From positions 284,701 through 348,700 of the forward strand of contig NZ_JACHCC010000003.1 of NCBI RefSeq assembly GCF_014207135.1: a stretch of 64,000 bases of DNA. Reading direction: 5' to 3'. The translations under genes were made by a program, and so were the position numbers. The notes beneath the pieces are model-generated. The model made no database searches and was not told the origin of the DNA. It saw nothing but the letters and a program-made list of their open reading frames with translations. This document shows, piece by piece, positions 1-8,241 of the stretch. This stretch comes from Pedobacter cryoconitis (GTDB lineage Bacteria; Bacteroidota; Bacteroidia; Sphingobacteriales; Sphingobacteriaceae). Numbering within the stretch: the stretch's first letter is position 1; the number at the start of each line of letters is the position of its first letter.

Positions 1-1
1 A

Positions 2-82
2 GGCGGAGCTGCTGAAAGAGAGCTTTCATGTATCGGAGGAAACAACTCTTGTGCAAGCAAAACAATTGAAGCAGAAAGCTAG
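2..82 (+). CDS. Lanthipeptide precursor, C-terminal part only (cut by window start)
   Basis: Only the last 26 codons are present, beginning at the GG of the leader. The core reads AAERELSCIGGNNSC followed by ASKTIEAES and a TAG stop. It matches the four complete paralogues downstream (SCxxGxxSC core) and has the same spacing to the next gene. It differs from the others by having Gly instead of Thr two residues after the first Cys, so that position cannot be dehydrated here. More copies may lie upstream of the window. Confidence 0.85.
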   Translation, partial: GGAAERELSCIGGNNSCASKTIEAES

Positions 83-116
83 TCAAAACAATTTTTAACC
101 ATTAAAATTCAACAAG

Positions 117-284
117 ATGAAAAAGGTAAATCTATCAGAAAAAGTACAGTTAGACAAAGAAATCATTTCTAAACTAAGTGATGATCAATTGAAAGAACTA
201 GAAGGTGGTGCTGCTGAAAGAGAAGTTTCTTGTGTTACTGGAAATAACTCTTGTGCTACTAAAACAATCGAAGCAGAAAGTTAA
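117..284 (+). CDS. Class I lanthipeptide precursor, 55 aa
   Basis: This encodes a 55-residue ribosomal precursor peptide. The leader (residues 1-31) starts MKKVNLSEKVQLDKE and ends LSDDQLKELEGG, a double-glycine leader of the Bacteroidota natural-product type, which the C39-peptidase exporter at 10749-12959 is expected to cleave after GG. The core is 24 residues with Ser38-Cys39, Thr41 and Ser45-Cys46, the only residues that could form dehydroamino acids or thioether rings. The gene is too short for usual ORF callers. The start is the ATG after the conserved intergenic stretch ending TTCAACAAG. The LanB-like dehydratase is encoded 5 kb downstream. Confidence 0.92.
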   Translation: MKKVNLSEKVQLDKEIISKLSDDQLKELEGGAAEREVSCVTGNNSCATKTIEAES

Positions 285-318
285 TCAAAACAATTTCTAA
301 CCATTAAAATTCAACAAG

Positions 319-486
319 ATGAAAAAGGTAAACTTATCAGAAAAAGTACAATTAGACAAAGAAATCATTTCTAAACTAAGTGATGATCAATTGAAAGAAC
401 TAGAAGGTGGTGCTGCTGAAAGAGAAGTTTCTTGTGTTACAGGAAATAACTCTTGCGCTACTAAAACAATCGAGGCTGAATCTTAA
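319..486 (+). CDS. Class I lanthipeptide precursor, 55 aa (same peptide as previous copy)
   Basis: The 55-residue peptide has the same sequence as the 117-284 product by codon reading; the genes differ only at silent sites. The leader ends LKELEGG and the core contains SCVTGNNSC. It is the second unit of a 202-bp tandem duplication that includes the upstream untranslated stretch. Two genes for one peptide raise its dosage relative to the single-copy modifying enzymes. Confidence 0.92.
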   Translation: MKKVNLSEKVQLDKEIISKLSDDQLKELEGGAAEREVSCVTGNNSCATKTIEAES

Positions 487-501
487 TCTTAGCCAACCGC
501 T

Positions 502-663
502 ATGAAAAAGGTAAATCTCTCGGACAGGATACAGCTGGACAGAGAAATCATTTCAAAATTGAATGATGATCAGTTGAAAGAACTCGAAGGAGGCCAGACT
601 ACTTCCTTGTCTTGTATAACCGGTACTACTTCCTGTGTTTATCAAGTACCGGACGAATCCTAA
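502..663 (+). CDS. Divergent class I lanthipeptide precursor, 53 aa
   Basis: The leader is the same type (MKKVNLSDRIQLDRE, ending LKELEGG), but the core differs: QTTSLSCITGTTSC then VYQVPDES. It keeps the SCxTGxxSC frame and adds Thr and Ser residues (TTS before the motif, TT in place of NN), so up to eight hydroxyl residues are available for dehydration. The charged E-R-E segment of the other cores is missing. The gene follows the previous stop by 15 bp and lacks the usual AT-rich intergenic stretch, so it is probably co-transcribed with the upstream copies. Confidence 0.9.
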   Translation: MKKVNLSDRIQLDREIISKLNDDQLKELEGGQTTSLSCITGTTSCVYQVPDES

Positions 664-760
664 ACTGAGTTAAAACATAAAGGTGTTTTGTTTGATGACT
701 ATCGCCATTTATGTTTAACCAAATGATTAAAAAAATCTAAAACCATTAAAATTAAACAAG

Positions 761-922
761 ATGAAAAAAGTAAATCTATCAGAAAAAGTACAATTAGACA
801 AAGAAATCATTTCAAAACTGAATGATGATCAATTGAAAGAATTAGAAGGTGGAGCTGCTGAAAGAGAAGTTTCTTGTATCACAGGAAATAACTCATGTGC
901 TGCTCAGGAATTAGAGTCTTAG
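761..922 (+). CDS. Class I lanthipeptide precursor, 53 aa (last copy)
   Basis: The 53-residue precursor has the family leader ending LKELEGG. Its core is AAEREVSCITGNNSC followed by AAQELES, so the C-terminal tail is two residues shorter than in the 55-aa copies. It is preceded by a 97-bp gap whose last part again carries the conserved AACCATTAAAATT stretch, suggesting its own ribosome-binding context or promoter. A strong hairpin terminator follows. Confidence 0.9.
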   Translation: MKKVNLSEKVQLDKEIISKLNDDQLKELEGGAAEREVSCITGNNSCAAQELES

Positions 923-938
923 TCAGTCTGAAAATAAT

Positions 939-976
939 ACATAAGGGAGCGTTTTGACCAGCGCCCCTTATGTGTT
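939..976 (+). terminator. Hairpin terminator after the precursor genes
   Basis: The left arm ACATAAGGG-(A)-GCG pairs with the right arm CGC-CCCTTATGT, giving about 12 bp with one bulged A. The loop is about 10 nt and a run of five T follows. It separates the precursor genes from the receptor/enzyme operon and probably allows high precursor expression with partial read-through. Confidence 0.75.
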
Positions 977-1057
977 TTTCCTGACAAAAATCAATCAGTA
1001 AAGAAAAGAGCAGCTATCACCATAAAATATAAAAAATTACTTATTAAAATATACGAT

Positions 1058-3487
1058 ATGAGGTACTTAACGGGGAACTATATAATGATCAGGATGCTTT
1101 TAGTCATAAGTTTATTGTTTTTATCATTTTATCAATGTTTTGCTCAAAATAGTATTAAAGGAAAAGTGGTAGACGAGCATAAAGCACCTATACCATTTGC
1201 AACAATAGGATTGAAAATAAAAACTACAGATTCTGTATTGAAAAGAAATGTTCTGAGTAATAATTCAGGAGAATTTATCATTCAGAATATCAAGGGTACA
1301 TCCGCAGAGCTGACTATATCCAGTGTGGGATTTATTTCATTTAACCAGGCAATTAATTTTAGTCAGAACCCATCGGTTGACCTGGCTGAAATCGTTCTGC
1401 ATGATGACCGGCAAACCTTAAGCGGAGTTACTATAGCCGCAAGAAAACCACTTATCCAGCAAAAAACTGACCGTCTGATCATGAATGTACAGGGTAGTGT
1501 ATTAGCCAGTGGCAACAGTGCCTACAATATATTGGCTATGGCACCTTCTGTTCAGTTAATCAATGGAAAGTTAAGTATGGAGGGTAAGTCGAATGTTCTG
1601 ATCTTGCTGAATGGCAAGAAATTACCTAATGCTACATTAGAGAGTGTTCTCGGGTCATTACCTGGAGAGCAAATTGAAAGAATTGAATTTATTACAAACC
1701 CTTCTTCAAAATATGATGCCAGTGCATCGGGAGGGGTGATCGAAATATATACCAAAAGAAGTTCAGCAATGGGTTGGACTGCCAATGTGAGTGGCAATGT
1801 CGCACAGGGATACAGGACCAGTGGAGGTGGAGCTGCCGACTTTAGAACAAGTACTAAAAAACTGGATTTCAGTGTTTCAGCTGCCTACAATAAAACCGGT
1901 CATATTGAACGTGGGTTCTCTAACAGGGATTTATATAACGGACAGACAAAAGTAGGTGACTTTAGTCAGAAAATGGATTTGTCATCAGGCAGTATGATTG
2001 ACAAAAGTCTGAATGGGAGTGTTAATTATGAATTGAATAAAAACAATAATATTGGCTTGGATGTCAACCTGATGAAGGTAAGTCTGAGAGGCTCCGGAAA
2101 CCTGGACGCAGTAATTAATGATCAGCAAAGCAGATTGACAAGTAATACATTCAACGATGTTTTGCTGGAGGTGGGTTTTTCTAACTATAATCTCTTTTAC
2201 AAGGCTAACCTGGATTCTTTAGGATCCAATTTATTAGCTACGGCTAATTATGCAAGATATACCAGCGGTAAAAAGCAAGAGTTTAATCAAACTACAATTG
2301 ATGAAAATACAGGTGATATTTCTCATTCACAATTTAGAAATAATGCACCGGCCAAGTATGATATTTATACCGGAACAGCCGATTATACCAAAATCTTTAA
2401 AAATTCGACAAAAGTAGAAGCCGGACTTAAATATACTTTAACTGATAATCATAGTAATCAGTTTATGGAAGTGTATCAAAATGGGACCTGGACAGAAAAT
2501 AATAATGTATTAAGTAACCTGGGATATCAGGAAAAAATATATGCCGGTTATCTGAATATCAATCATAAGTTTGGGAAGCTATCCTTACAGGCAGGCCTAA
2601 GAGCAGAGCAGAGTTCTTATAAAGTTACAGGGGGGATTGACTCCAGTTATTTCAACCTGTTTCCGAATTTAAGAGCAGATTATAAGGTGACAAAAAACTA
2701 TAGTTCATCCCTCTCTTATGCCAGAAATATAAACAGGCCATCATATGATAACCTGATACCTTATGAGCTATTCATTGATAACTATACTTCCAGCAGGGGA
2801 AATGCATACCTGAGACCAGAGTATGCCCAGACTTTCTCATGGAACCACCTTTATAAAAAGTATAGCCTGCGTCTGGCTTATACCAGAACTTCTGATGCTA
2901 TAGCCGATGTGTTGTTCTATGACCAGAGTACATTGAGATTTATTGAAACACAAAGCAACTTTTTAACACAACACCTGGTCAGTGCGAGTTTGTCTGTACC
3001 AGTGAAAATAACTTCCTGGTGGACTACAAGTAACCGTGCTTCATTATTCAGAAAGGAATTAAAATATCCTTCACCATTTGATCAGCATGAGGTGATCACA
3101 AGAAATAAGACTTATTATACACTCAATACCTTAAGTACTTTCACTTTCGGAAATGGACTTTCAGCTGAGGTATCTGCTTATTATAATTCACCCAGCATCA
3201 GCGGAATATATAGCTTCAGAGCATATTCTAATGTTAGTGCTGGTATAAAGAAATCACTTCTTAAGGATAAGGCATCCCTTAAACTTGATGTTTCAGATAT
3301 TTTCTATAAAAACAACCTCTTTGCTACGACTAATATTGTTCCAATCGTTACAGAGGGAATTAACAGAGGGGATACCCGTAGGGTCCGCTTAAGCTTCAGA
3401 TACAGTTTCGGACAGGACGAAGAAAAAAAACGGGCTAAAATACAAGCCGCCGGAAATACAAATGAATTGAACAGATTAAAGCTTTAA
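1058..3487 (+). CDS. TonB-dependent-receptor-like outer-membrane beta-barrel protein
   Basis: This is an 809-residue outer-membrane protein. A signal peptide (hydrophobic LLVISLLFLSFYQCFAQ) is followed by a carboxypeptidase-D regulatory-like domain (about residues 35-120, starting IKGKVVDEH), a plug-like region (about 125-235, with SGGVIEIYTKR) and a C-terminal barrel rich in alternating aromatic strands. This is the OMP_b-brl_3 type common in Bacteroidota. The true start is probably the internal ATG at 1085 or 1091, which puts the signal peptide at the N-terminus. It ends 4 bp before the LanC-like gene, so it belongs to the lanthipeptide operon. Peptide export, re-uptake or immunity are possible roles (inference). 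Confidence 0.85.
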   Translation: MRYLTGNYIMIRMLLVISLLFLSFYQCFAQNSIKGKVVDEHKAPIPFATIGLKIKTTDSVLKRNVLSNNSGEFIIQNIKGTSAELTISSVGFISFNQAINFSQNPSVDLAEIVLHDDRQTLSGVTIAARKPLIQQKTDRLIMNVQGSVLASGNSAYNILAMAPSVQLINGKLSMEGKSNVLILLNGKKLPNATLESVLGSLPGEQIERIEFITNPSSKYDASASGGVIEIYTKRSSAMGWTANVSGNVAQGYRTSGGGAADFRTSTKKLDFSVSAAYNKTGHIERGFSNRDLYNGQTKVGDFSQKMDLSSGSMIDKSLNGSVNYELNKNNNIGLDVNLMKVSLRGSGNLDAVINDQQSRLTSNTFNDVLLEVGFSNYNLFYKANLDSLGSNLLATANYARYTSGKKQEFNQTTIDENTGDISHSQFRNNAPAKYDIYTGTADYTKIFKNSTKVEAGLKYTLTDNHSNQFMEVYQNGTWTENNNVLSNLGYQEKIYAGYLNINHKFGKLSLQAGLRAEQSSYKVTGGIDSSYFNLFPNLRADYKVTKNYSSSLSYARNINRPSYDNLIPYELFIDNYTSSRGNAYLRPEYAQTFSWNHLYKKYSLRLAYTRTSDAIADVLFYDQSTLRFIETQSNFLTQHLVSASLSVPVKITSWWTTSNRASLFRKELKYPSPFDQHEVITRNKTYYTLNTLSTFTFGNGLSAEVSAYYNSPSISGIYSFRAYSNVSAGIKKSLLKDKASLKLDVSDIFYKNNLFATTNIVPIVTEGINRGDTRRVRLSFRYSFGQDEEKKRAKIQAAGNTNELNRLKL

Positions 3488-3491
3488 TGCT

Positions 3492-4709
3492 ATGGAATTA
3501 TTAGATAAATATGAGCGCCAATTAACTCAGCCACAGACTGAAAAGCTGTTGCTTGATATTGTAACCAAGGTAAATTCAACTGCCGATACTCAACTGCCCA
3601 ATTTTGGAATAGGAACGGGTAAGGGAGGAGCAATACTACTAAACTGTCATTATGGTAAATTAACTGGAAATGATGAATATTATGCTATTGCCGAGAAGCT
3701 TTTGATGGCATCTTTACAGTCTTTGAGCCCGGGTGAATACAAAACTGTTTTGTCAAACTATTTTATTGATCTGGCTGAGTTTGGGACATTAATAGGGTAT
3801 CTGGAAGAAAATGGTCATTTAAATGATGACACAGGGTTTGCTTACGATGAATTTGATACGCTGATTGCTGACAGAATTCAAAGTACAATTGAGAAACGGA
3901 ATTTTGGACTTGGAAATGGGGCATTAAGCGTCAGTTCTTATTTATATAGGAGAATTGATCATTCACCACTCTTGTTGAATGCAGCAGTTAATATTTTAGA
4001 AGCCATTTATCAGGCAAGAGAAGGAGATAAAGAAACAGGATATTACTGGACGACTCATTATTTTGAAGAACCCAGAGTCTATACTGGTTTATCTCATGGA
4101 AACGGGATGATTTTAAACTTCCTGTGTTCAATTCATGAGAAGGGAATTGAAAAAGAAAAATGCGAGGAGCTGATGTACTATGCATTGCGTTTTCTGTTAT
4201 TGAACAGAGCTGATCCCAATCTGTCTGATTCAAATTTTCCGCTCTGGCTGGGAAGGGATATAGACAGCCGGAACCATTGTATTGTTTATGGTGATTTGAG
4301 TACTGCTTATATTATTATTAAAACTGCTAAAATCCTGGAAGATGCCGACTATCTGGCATTTGGAATAGATGTGGCGAAGGATACTATAGGAAAACATAGA
4401 ATAGAGAATACTTCACTGATGGATGCTTCAATTAAATATGGCGTTAGTTCTCCCTACATATTGTATAACCGTATTTTTCAGTTAACCGGTATCGAGGCTT
4501 TTAAAAAGGCAGCAGTTTACTGGCTTGATCAGATCAGTGAAATGAAAAAAAATGAAACCGAATATTTAGGTTTCAATTCTCACTTCTTTAAAAAATATCC
4601 TGAGGGACAGCTGGGATTTAGTTTTGGTTTAGCCGGAATAGGTTTGGTATTGATGCAATACTTATCAGACGGAGAGCTTTCAATCAATGAGTTTACATGG
4701 ACACCTTAG
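3492..4709 (+). CDS. LanC-like lanthionine cyclase homologue with altered zinc site
   Basis: The 405-residue protein has the LanC alpha/alpha-barrel repeat pattern. Visible landmarks are GTGKGG (41-46), FGLGNG (138-143), GLSHGNG with His202, YGDL (266-269), YG (316-317) and the C-terminal GFSFGLAGIGL (375-385). In active LanC enzymes one Cys sits just before the YG of the fourth repeat and a Cys-His pair precedes the G of the fifth; together they bind Zn. Here those positions read Val265 (the nearest Cys is 263) and Lys315-Tyr316. The codons were re-read to exclude a frameshift. His202, the usual catalytic acid, is kept. The protein is therefore either inactive as a cyclase, acting as a scaffold, or differently metallated. 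It overlaps nothing and is followed 9 bp later by the receiver gene. Confidence 0.85.
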   Translation: MELLDKYERQLTQPQTEKLLLDIVTKVNSTADTQLPNFGIGTGKGGAILLNCHYGKLTGNDEYYAIAEKLLMASLQSLSPGEYKTVLSNYFIDLAEFGTLIGYLEENGHLNDDTGFAYDEFDTLIADRIQSTIEKRNFGLGNGALSVSSYLYRRIDHSPLLLNAAVNILEAIYQAREGDKETGYYWTTHYFEEPRVYTGLSHGNGMILNFLCSIHEKGIEKEKCEELMYYALRFLLLNRADPNLSDSNFPLWLGRDIDSRNHCIVYGDLSTAYIIIKTAKILEDADYLAFGIDVAKDTIGKHRIENTSLMDASIKYGVSSPYILYNRIFQLTGIEAFKKAAVYWLDQISEMKKNETEYLGFNSHFFKKYPEGQLGFSFGLAGIGLVLMQYLSDGELSINEFTWTP

Positions 4710-4718
4710 TCAATAATT

Positions 4719-5111
4719 ATGATACTAACTTGCATAATCATAGAAGATGAGCCGTTAGCGCAAGAGCTTCTACAGGACTATATTTATAAAAGAGATGATT
4801 TAATTCTTTTAGAAAAATTTAATAATGTGAACGACTTTAATAACTTTAAAGATAAAGAGGTCGATCTGATGTTTATGGATATTAAGATAAGGGGAAATGT
4901 TAAAAAAGATGTAGAAGAGCTTTTTACCAGTAATAGTTCCATTGTATTAGTTACGGCTTATACGATTGATCAGTTGGGCGATTATAACCTGACCCTGGTA
5001 GATAATGTACTTTACAAACCCGTATCTTATGAGAAATTTAACCGCTGTGTCGACAAGGTTTTTTATGAAATAACCAATAAACGAATAAACCATGCTGAAA
5101 ACAAAAATTAA
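4719..5111 (+). CDS. Stand-alone response-regulator receiver domain
   Basis: The 130-residue protein is a single receiver domain. The acidic pocket is Glu9-Asp10 (IIIEDEP), the phospho-acceptor Asp54 (LMFMDIK), the switch Thr79 (VLVTAY) and the conserved Lys100 (LYKP). The N-terminus resembles LytTR-family regulators, but the protein stops after the receiver, with no DNA-binding domain. It sits between the LanC-like and LanB genes and overlaps the LanB start by 20 bp, so expression is tightly coupled to the modifying enzymes. Its phosphodonor may be the LytS-type kinase at 9498-10601 (inference). It may act as a phosphate sink or a protein-interaction switch. Confidence 0.85.
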   Translation: MILTCIIIEDEPLAQELLQDYIYKRDDLILLEKFNNVNDFNNFKDKEVDLMFMDIKIRGNVKKDVEELFTSNSSIVLVTAYTIDQLGDYNLTLVDNVLYKPVSYEKFNRCVDKVFYEITNKRINHAENKN

Positions 5112-8100
5112 CCCTTTTGATTTTTATTTACTGAGAATGCCGGCATTATCTATCGATAGTTTGTTCGCTTTGAATAAAACAGTTGATTCAGATAGTTTAG
5201 TAAAAGCAATCTTTGATATCTATCAGTCTGCCGATCTTCAGGATTCTATTTTCCTGGCTAGCCCTGAGCTTTACCAGGAGTTATTAAAATGGCTGGAAAA
5301 CCCGCAGGTAAAGAACGAAAGACTAATGTTAACCTTATATAAGTATGTACTGAGGATGAGTTCCAGATGTACACCCTATGGATTGTTCGCGGGTTTCAGT
5401 ATGGGAAAGGTATCTGATGAGAATACAGCCTGGAAATTGAAAAATAAAACCATCAAGCATAGTCGTCTGGACATGAACTATGTTGCGGAGATCGCTTCGG
5501 CGCTGGCCCGTCAGCCGGAGCTGAAAGTTAAGCTGACATTTTATGCGAATAATAGTCTTTATAAGACTGATAATACCTATCGTTATTATGAATATAAACT
5601 GAGAAATAAAAAAAGGGATTATTTTTTGATCTCCATTAAATCTTCCAGATATGTTGACAGTATATTGAATAGCGTAACAGGCGGCGCGAAATATGATGAG
5701 ATATTAAATGCTTTAGTGGCGCTGCCGTTGACGATGGAAGTTGCCCTTGATTTTTTAGATCAGGTAATTGACAGCCAGCTGATTGTTTCGGAGCTTGAAC
5801 CTACAGTTACAGGACATGAATTTTTTGATGTGATACTGGATAAGCTGGAAAGTCTGGATAAGGACAATCCCAAACTTCCGGGATTACTTAAGATCAACAC
5901 TATTCTGAGAAAGAAAGAAAACTTGATTCAGTCGTGTAAAGATATTGAAGAAATTATCCTGGAAGACTTTCCGTACGCAAAAAGTAAGGATCTGGTACAG
6001 ACAGATCTGGAAATCGGAATGTCAGAAAATACGCTGAATAAGCAAAGTGTAAATATTCTGGCCAACGAGTTGAGTGAGTTGAGCGGACTGATTAAAACTT
6101 CAGGACCGGCTGATCTGAAAACTTTCAGGGAGAAATTTAGCGCAAGATATGAAGATAAGGAAATCCCATTGTTAGAGGCTTTGGATACTGAAGCCGGAAT
6201 TGGGTATTCAAACTTTAGTGGTGCAAATACAAACTATACTCCTCTGGTGGATGGCCTGATTTTACCTGCTAAAAAAACAGCTGGTAAAGTAGGATGGACT
6301 GCTTTCAAACAACTGGTGTTTAAAAAGTTCCATGACAGTCAGCAGACCCAGAGTGATAAAATGACCATTACTGCCGAAGAACTGCAGGTATTGGGAGATG
6401 CTGAAAATAATCTTCCTCCAACTTTTTACAGTGTCGGGAGTTTTGTAGCTGCAAATAATGCAGCAATTGATCAGGGAGATTTTAAATTTAATTTATCGGC
6501 CTGTGGGGGATCATCAGCTATTCCTTTATTAGGCAGGTTTGCTTCCTCTGTAGACGCGTTGAAACTGAAGCTGGAGGAATGTGCTATAGTAGAACAGGAG
6601 GCTTACGGAGAGGCTATCTTAGCCGAAGTAATTCATCTTCCTGAAGCGAGAATTGGGAATATTCTGCAAAGGCCAAGGATAAGACCTTATGAAATTCCAT
6701 TTCTGGGAAATTCTTCTGCCGATGCTGATCATCAGATTCCTGTAACAGATTTAATGGTATCTGTTAAACATGACAAGATTGTACTACGCTCTAAAAGGCT
6801 CAATAGGGTTATTATACCAAGACTGAGCTCTGCGCACAATTATAGTAACGGTATTTCTGTTTATAAATTTCTTTGTGATTTACAGGGACAGGGTAATTCT
6901 TTCTCTGTTTTATGGGACTGGGATGTGCTGAGTCAGCAAAGTTTTCTGCCCCGGATTGAGTATAAGCATATTATCCTTTCAAGGGCCAGATGGAGACTGG
7001 AATCGTCTGTTTATCAGGAGATCAAAGACTTGAAATCTGTTGAAGAAACAGAGGCGTTCAGAAGTAAATACAAACTGCCATCCAGATTAGTATTAGCTGA
7101 AGGGGACAATGAGTTGCTGCTTGATTTTGACTGCCCGCTGGTGATGCCAATTCTGGTTCAGCATTTGAAAAAGAAAGACGCTATATTATATGAGTTTTTA
7201 CATGATCAGGATAGCTTGCTGATTGCCGGTAAACAGCAGACAAATTATCTGAATGAGCTGGTTATTCCTTTTCAAACCAAAGCGCAGCAGCTGTTTAAAA
7301 AACCAGTGTTTTCAGAGGATAAAAGTTTAATCTCTCATTCTTTCCCTCTGGGAAGTGAATGGACATATGTCAAGATATATTGTGGCTCGAAATGGGCGGA
7401 TACTATTCTGACGGAGTATCTGTTACCAGTAGTCACGGCACTGGAAGAAGAGGGATTATTACGGAAATGGTTTTTTATCAGATATTATGATCCCGAAGGC
7501 CATATCAGGATGAGATTTTTACATGAAAAGAATGCTGCGGTTACCGCTGATATAATTAACAGGATCCAGGAAGCCCTGGAACTCTTATCACATCAAAGGA
7601 TTGTATGTAAGATACAATATGATACTTATGAGCGCGAGATTGAACGTTATGGAGAGAGGACTATGGAGCTTAGTGAAACCATCTTTTATAACGATAGTAC
7701 AGCAGTTATCAATTTTCTAAACCTGATTGAGGGAGAGGAAGGAGAAAGGTACAGGTGGTTGTTTGCGATGAGGGGGGTTGAACAATTGCTTGGCGATTTT
7801 AACCTACCGGCAGAACAAAGACAGAAAATGATGGAAAGTTTGTTTTCTTCCTTCTTTGATGAATTTAATGGAAACAAACAATTGAATTCTCAATTGAATG
7901 ATAAATACAGGGCCATAACTAATGAATTGAACTTATTTATGAACCCTGAAAATGATGAGGAAGAAATTGCCGAGGCTGTTCAGTTATTTGATCTGCGTTC
8001 GGTACTTAATCAAAATGCGCTCGGGGATTTTAAACAATCTTTAGCTGCAGGCTCTTCTGAAGATGAACTCAATCTGATTTACAGACAACTTTTGCCTAGT

Positions 8101-8241
8101 TATATCCATATGTTTTTGAATAGAATTTTTATCGCAAATCAAAGATTGCATGAACTTGTTGTTTATCATCATCTGGCAAAATACTATGCTTCTTTAATTG
8201 CACGCAGAAAACATTCACCAGTTAATTCTCTTGTATCATGA
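5092..8241 (+). CDS. Lantibiotic dehydratase LanB, full length
   Basis: This 1049-residue class I lanthipeptide dehydratase glutamylates Ser/Thr of the precursor core using glutamyl-tRNA and then eliminates glutamate to give Dha/Dhb. The N-terminal region (about 1-720) matches the glutamylation domain, with MSSRCTPYGLFAGF near residue 90. The C-terminal region from about residue 750 (SEWTYVKIYCG) is the SpaB_C elimination domain, with RYYDPEGHIRMRF and YEREIERYG, both typical of the active site. Both halves are in one protein, unlike the split enzymes known from some Bacteroidota (pinensin type). The start overlaps the receiver gene and the stop overlaps the next start (ATGA). Catalytic motifs look intact. 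Confidence 0.93.
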   Translation: MLKTKINPFDFYLLRMPALSIDSLFALNKTVDSDSLVKAIFDIYQSADLQDSIFLASPELYQELLKWLENPQVKNERLMLTLYKYVLRMSSRCTPYGLFAGFSMGKVSDENTAWKLKNKTIKHSRLDMNYVAEIASALARQPELKVKLTFYANNSLYKTDNTYRYYEYKLRNKKRDYFLISIKSSRYVDSILNSVTGGAKYDEILNALVALPLTMEVALDFLDQVIDSQLIVSELEPTVTGHEFFDVILDKLESLDKDNPKLPGLLKINTILRKKENLIQSCKDIEEIILEDFPYAKSKDLVQTDLEIGMSENTLNKQSVNILANELSELSGLIKTSGPADLKTFREKFSARYEDKEIPLLEALDTEAGIGYSNFSGANTNYTPLVDGLILPAKKTAGKVGWTAFKQLVFKKFHDSQQTQSDKMTITAEELQVLGDAENNLPPTFYSVGSFVAANNAAIDQGDFKFNLSACGGSSAIPLLGRFASSVDALKLKLEECAIVEQEAYGEAILAEVIHLPEARIGNILQRPRIRPYEIPFLGNSSADADHQIPVTDLMVSVKHDKIVLRSKRLNRVIIPRLSSAHNYSNGISVYKFLCDLQGQGNSFSVLWDWDVLSQQSFLPRIEYKHIILSRARWRLESSVYQEIKDLKSVEETEAFRSKYKLPSRLVLAEGDNELLLDFDCPLVMPILVQHLKKKDAILYEFLHDQDSLLIAGKQQTNYLNELVIPFQTKAQQLFKKPVFSEDKSLISHSFPLGSEWTYVKIYCGSKWADTILTEYLLPVVTALEEEGLLRKWFFIRYYDPEGHIRMRFLHEKNAAVTADIINRIQEALELLSHQRIVCKIQYDTYEREIERYGERTMELSETIFYNDSTAVINFLNLIEGEEGERYRWLFAMRGVEQLLGDFNLPAEQRQKMMESLFSSFFDEFNGNKQLNSQLNDKYRAITNELNLFMNPENDEEEIAEAVQLFDLRSVLNQNALGDFKQSLAAGSSEDELNLIYRQLLPSYIHMFLNRIFIANQRLHELVVYHHLAKYYASLIARRKHSPVNSLVS

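Larger units (their letters stand above)
83..486 (+). repeat. Two tandem 202-bp units carrying precursor genes
   Basis: Positions 83-284 and 285-486 are near-identical direct repeats of exactly 202 bp. Each has a 34-bp untranslated stretch (TCAAAACAATTT...CAACAAG) plus one 168-bp precursor gene. Differences are few and mostly synonymous, which indicates recent duplication. The cut gene at 1-82 looks like the end of a further unit. Confidence 0.9.

Noticed and set aside
83-486. Tandem near-identical repeats that might suggest a CRISPR array
   Set aside because: The units are 202 bp long, contain a conserved reading frame with mostly silent changes and have no unique spacers. They are duplicated precursor genes.
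4390-4470. Frameshift in the LanC-like gene as explanation for the missing Cys-His
   Set aside because: Codons before and after (DASIKYG, then YNRIFQLTG) stay in the family pattern, so the substitutions are in frame.
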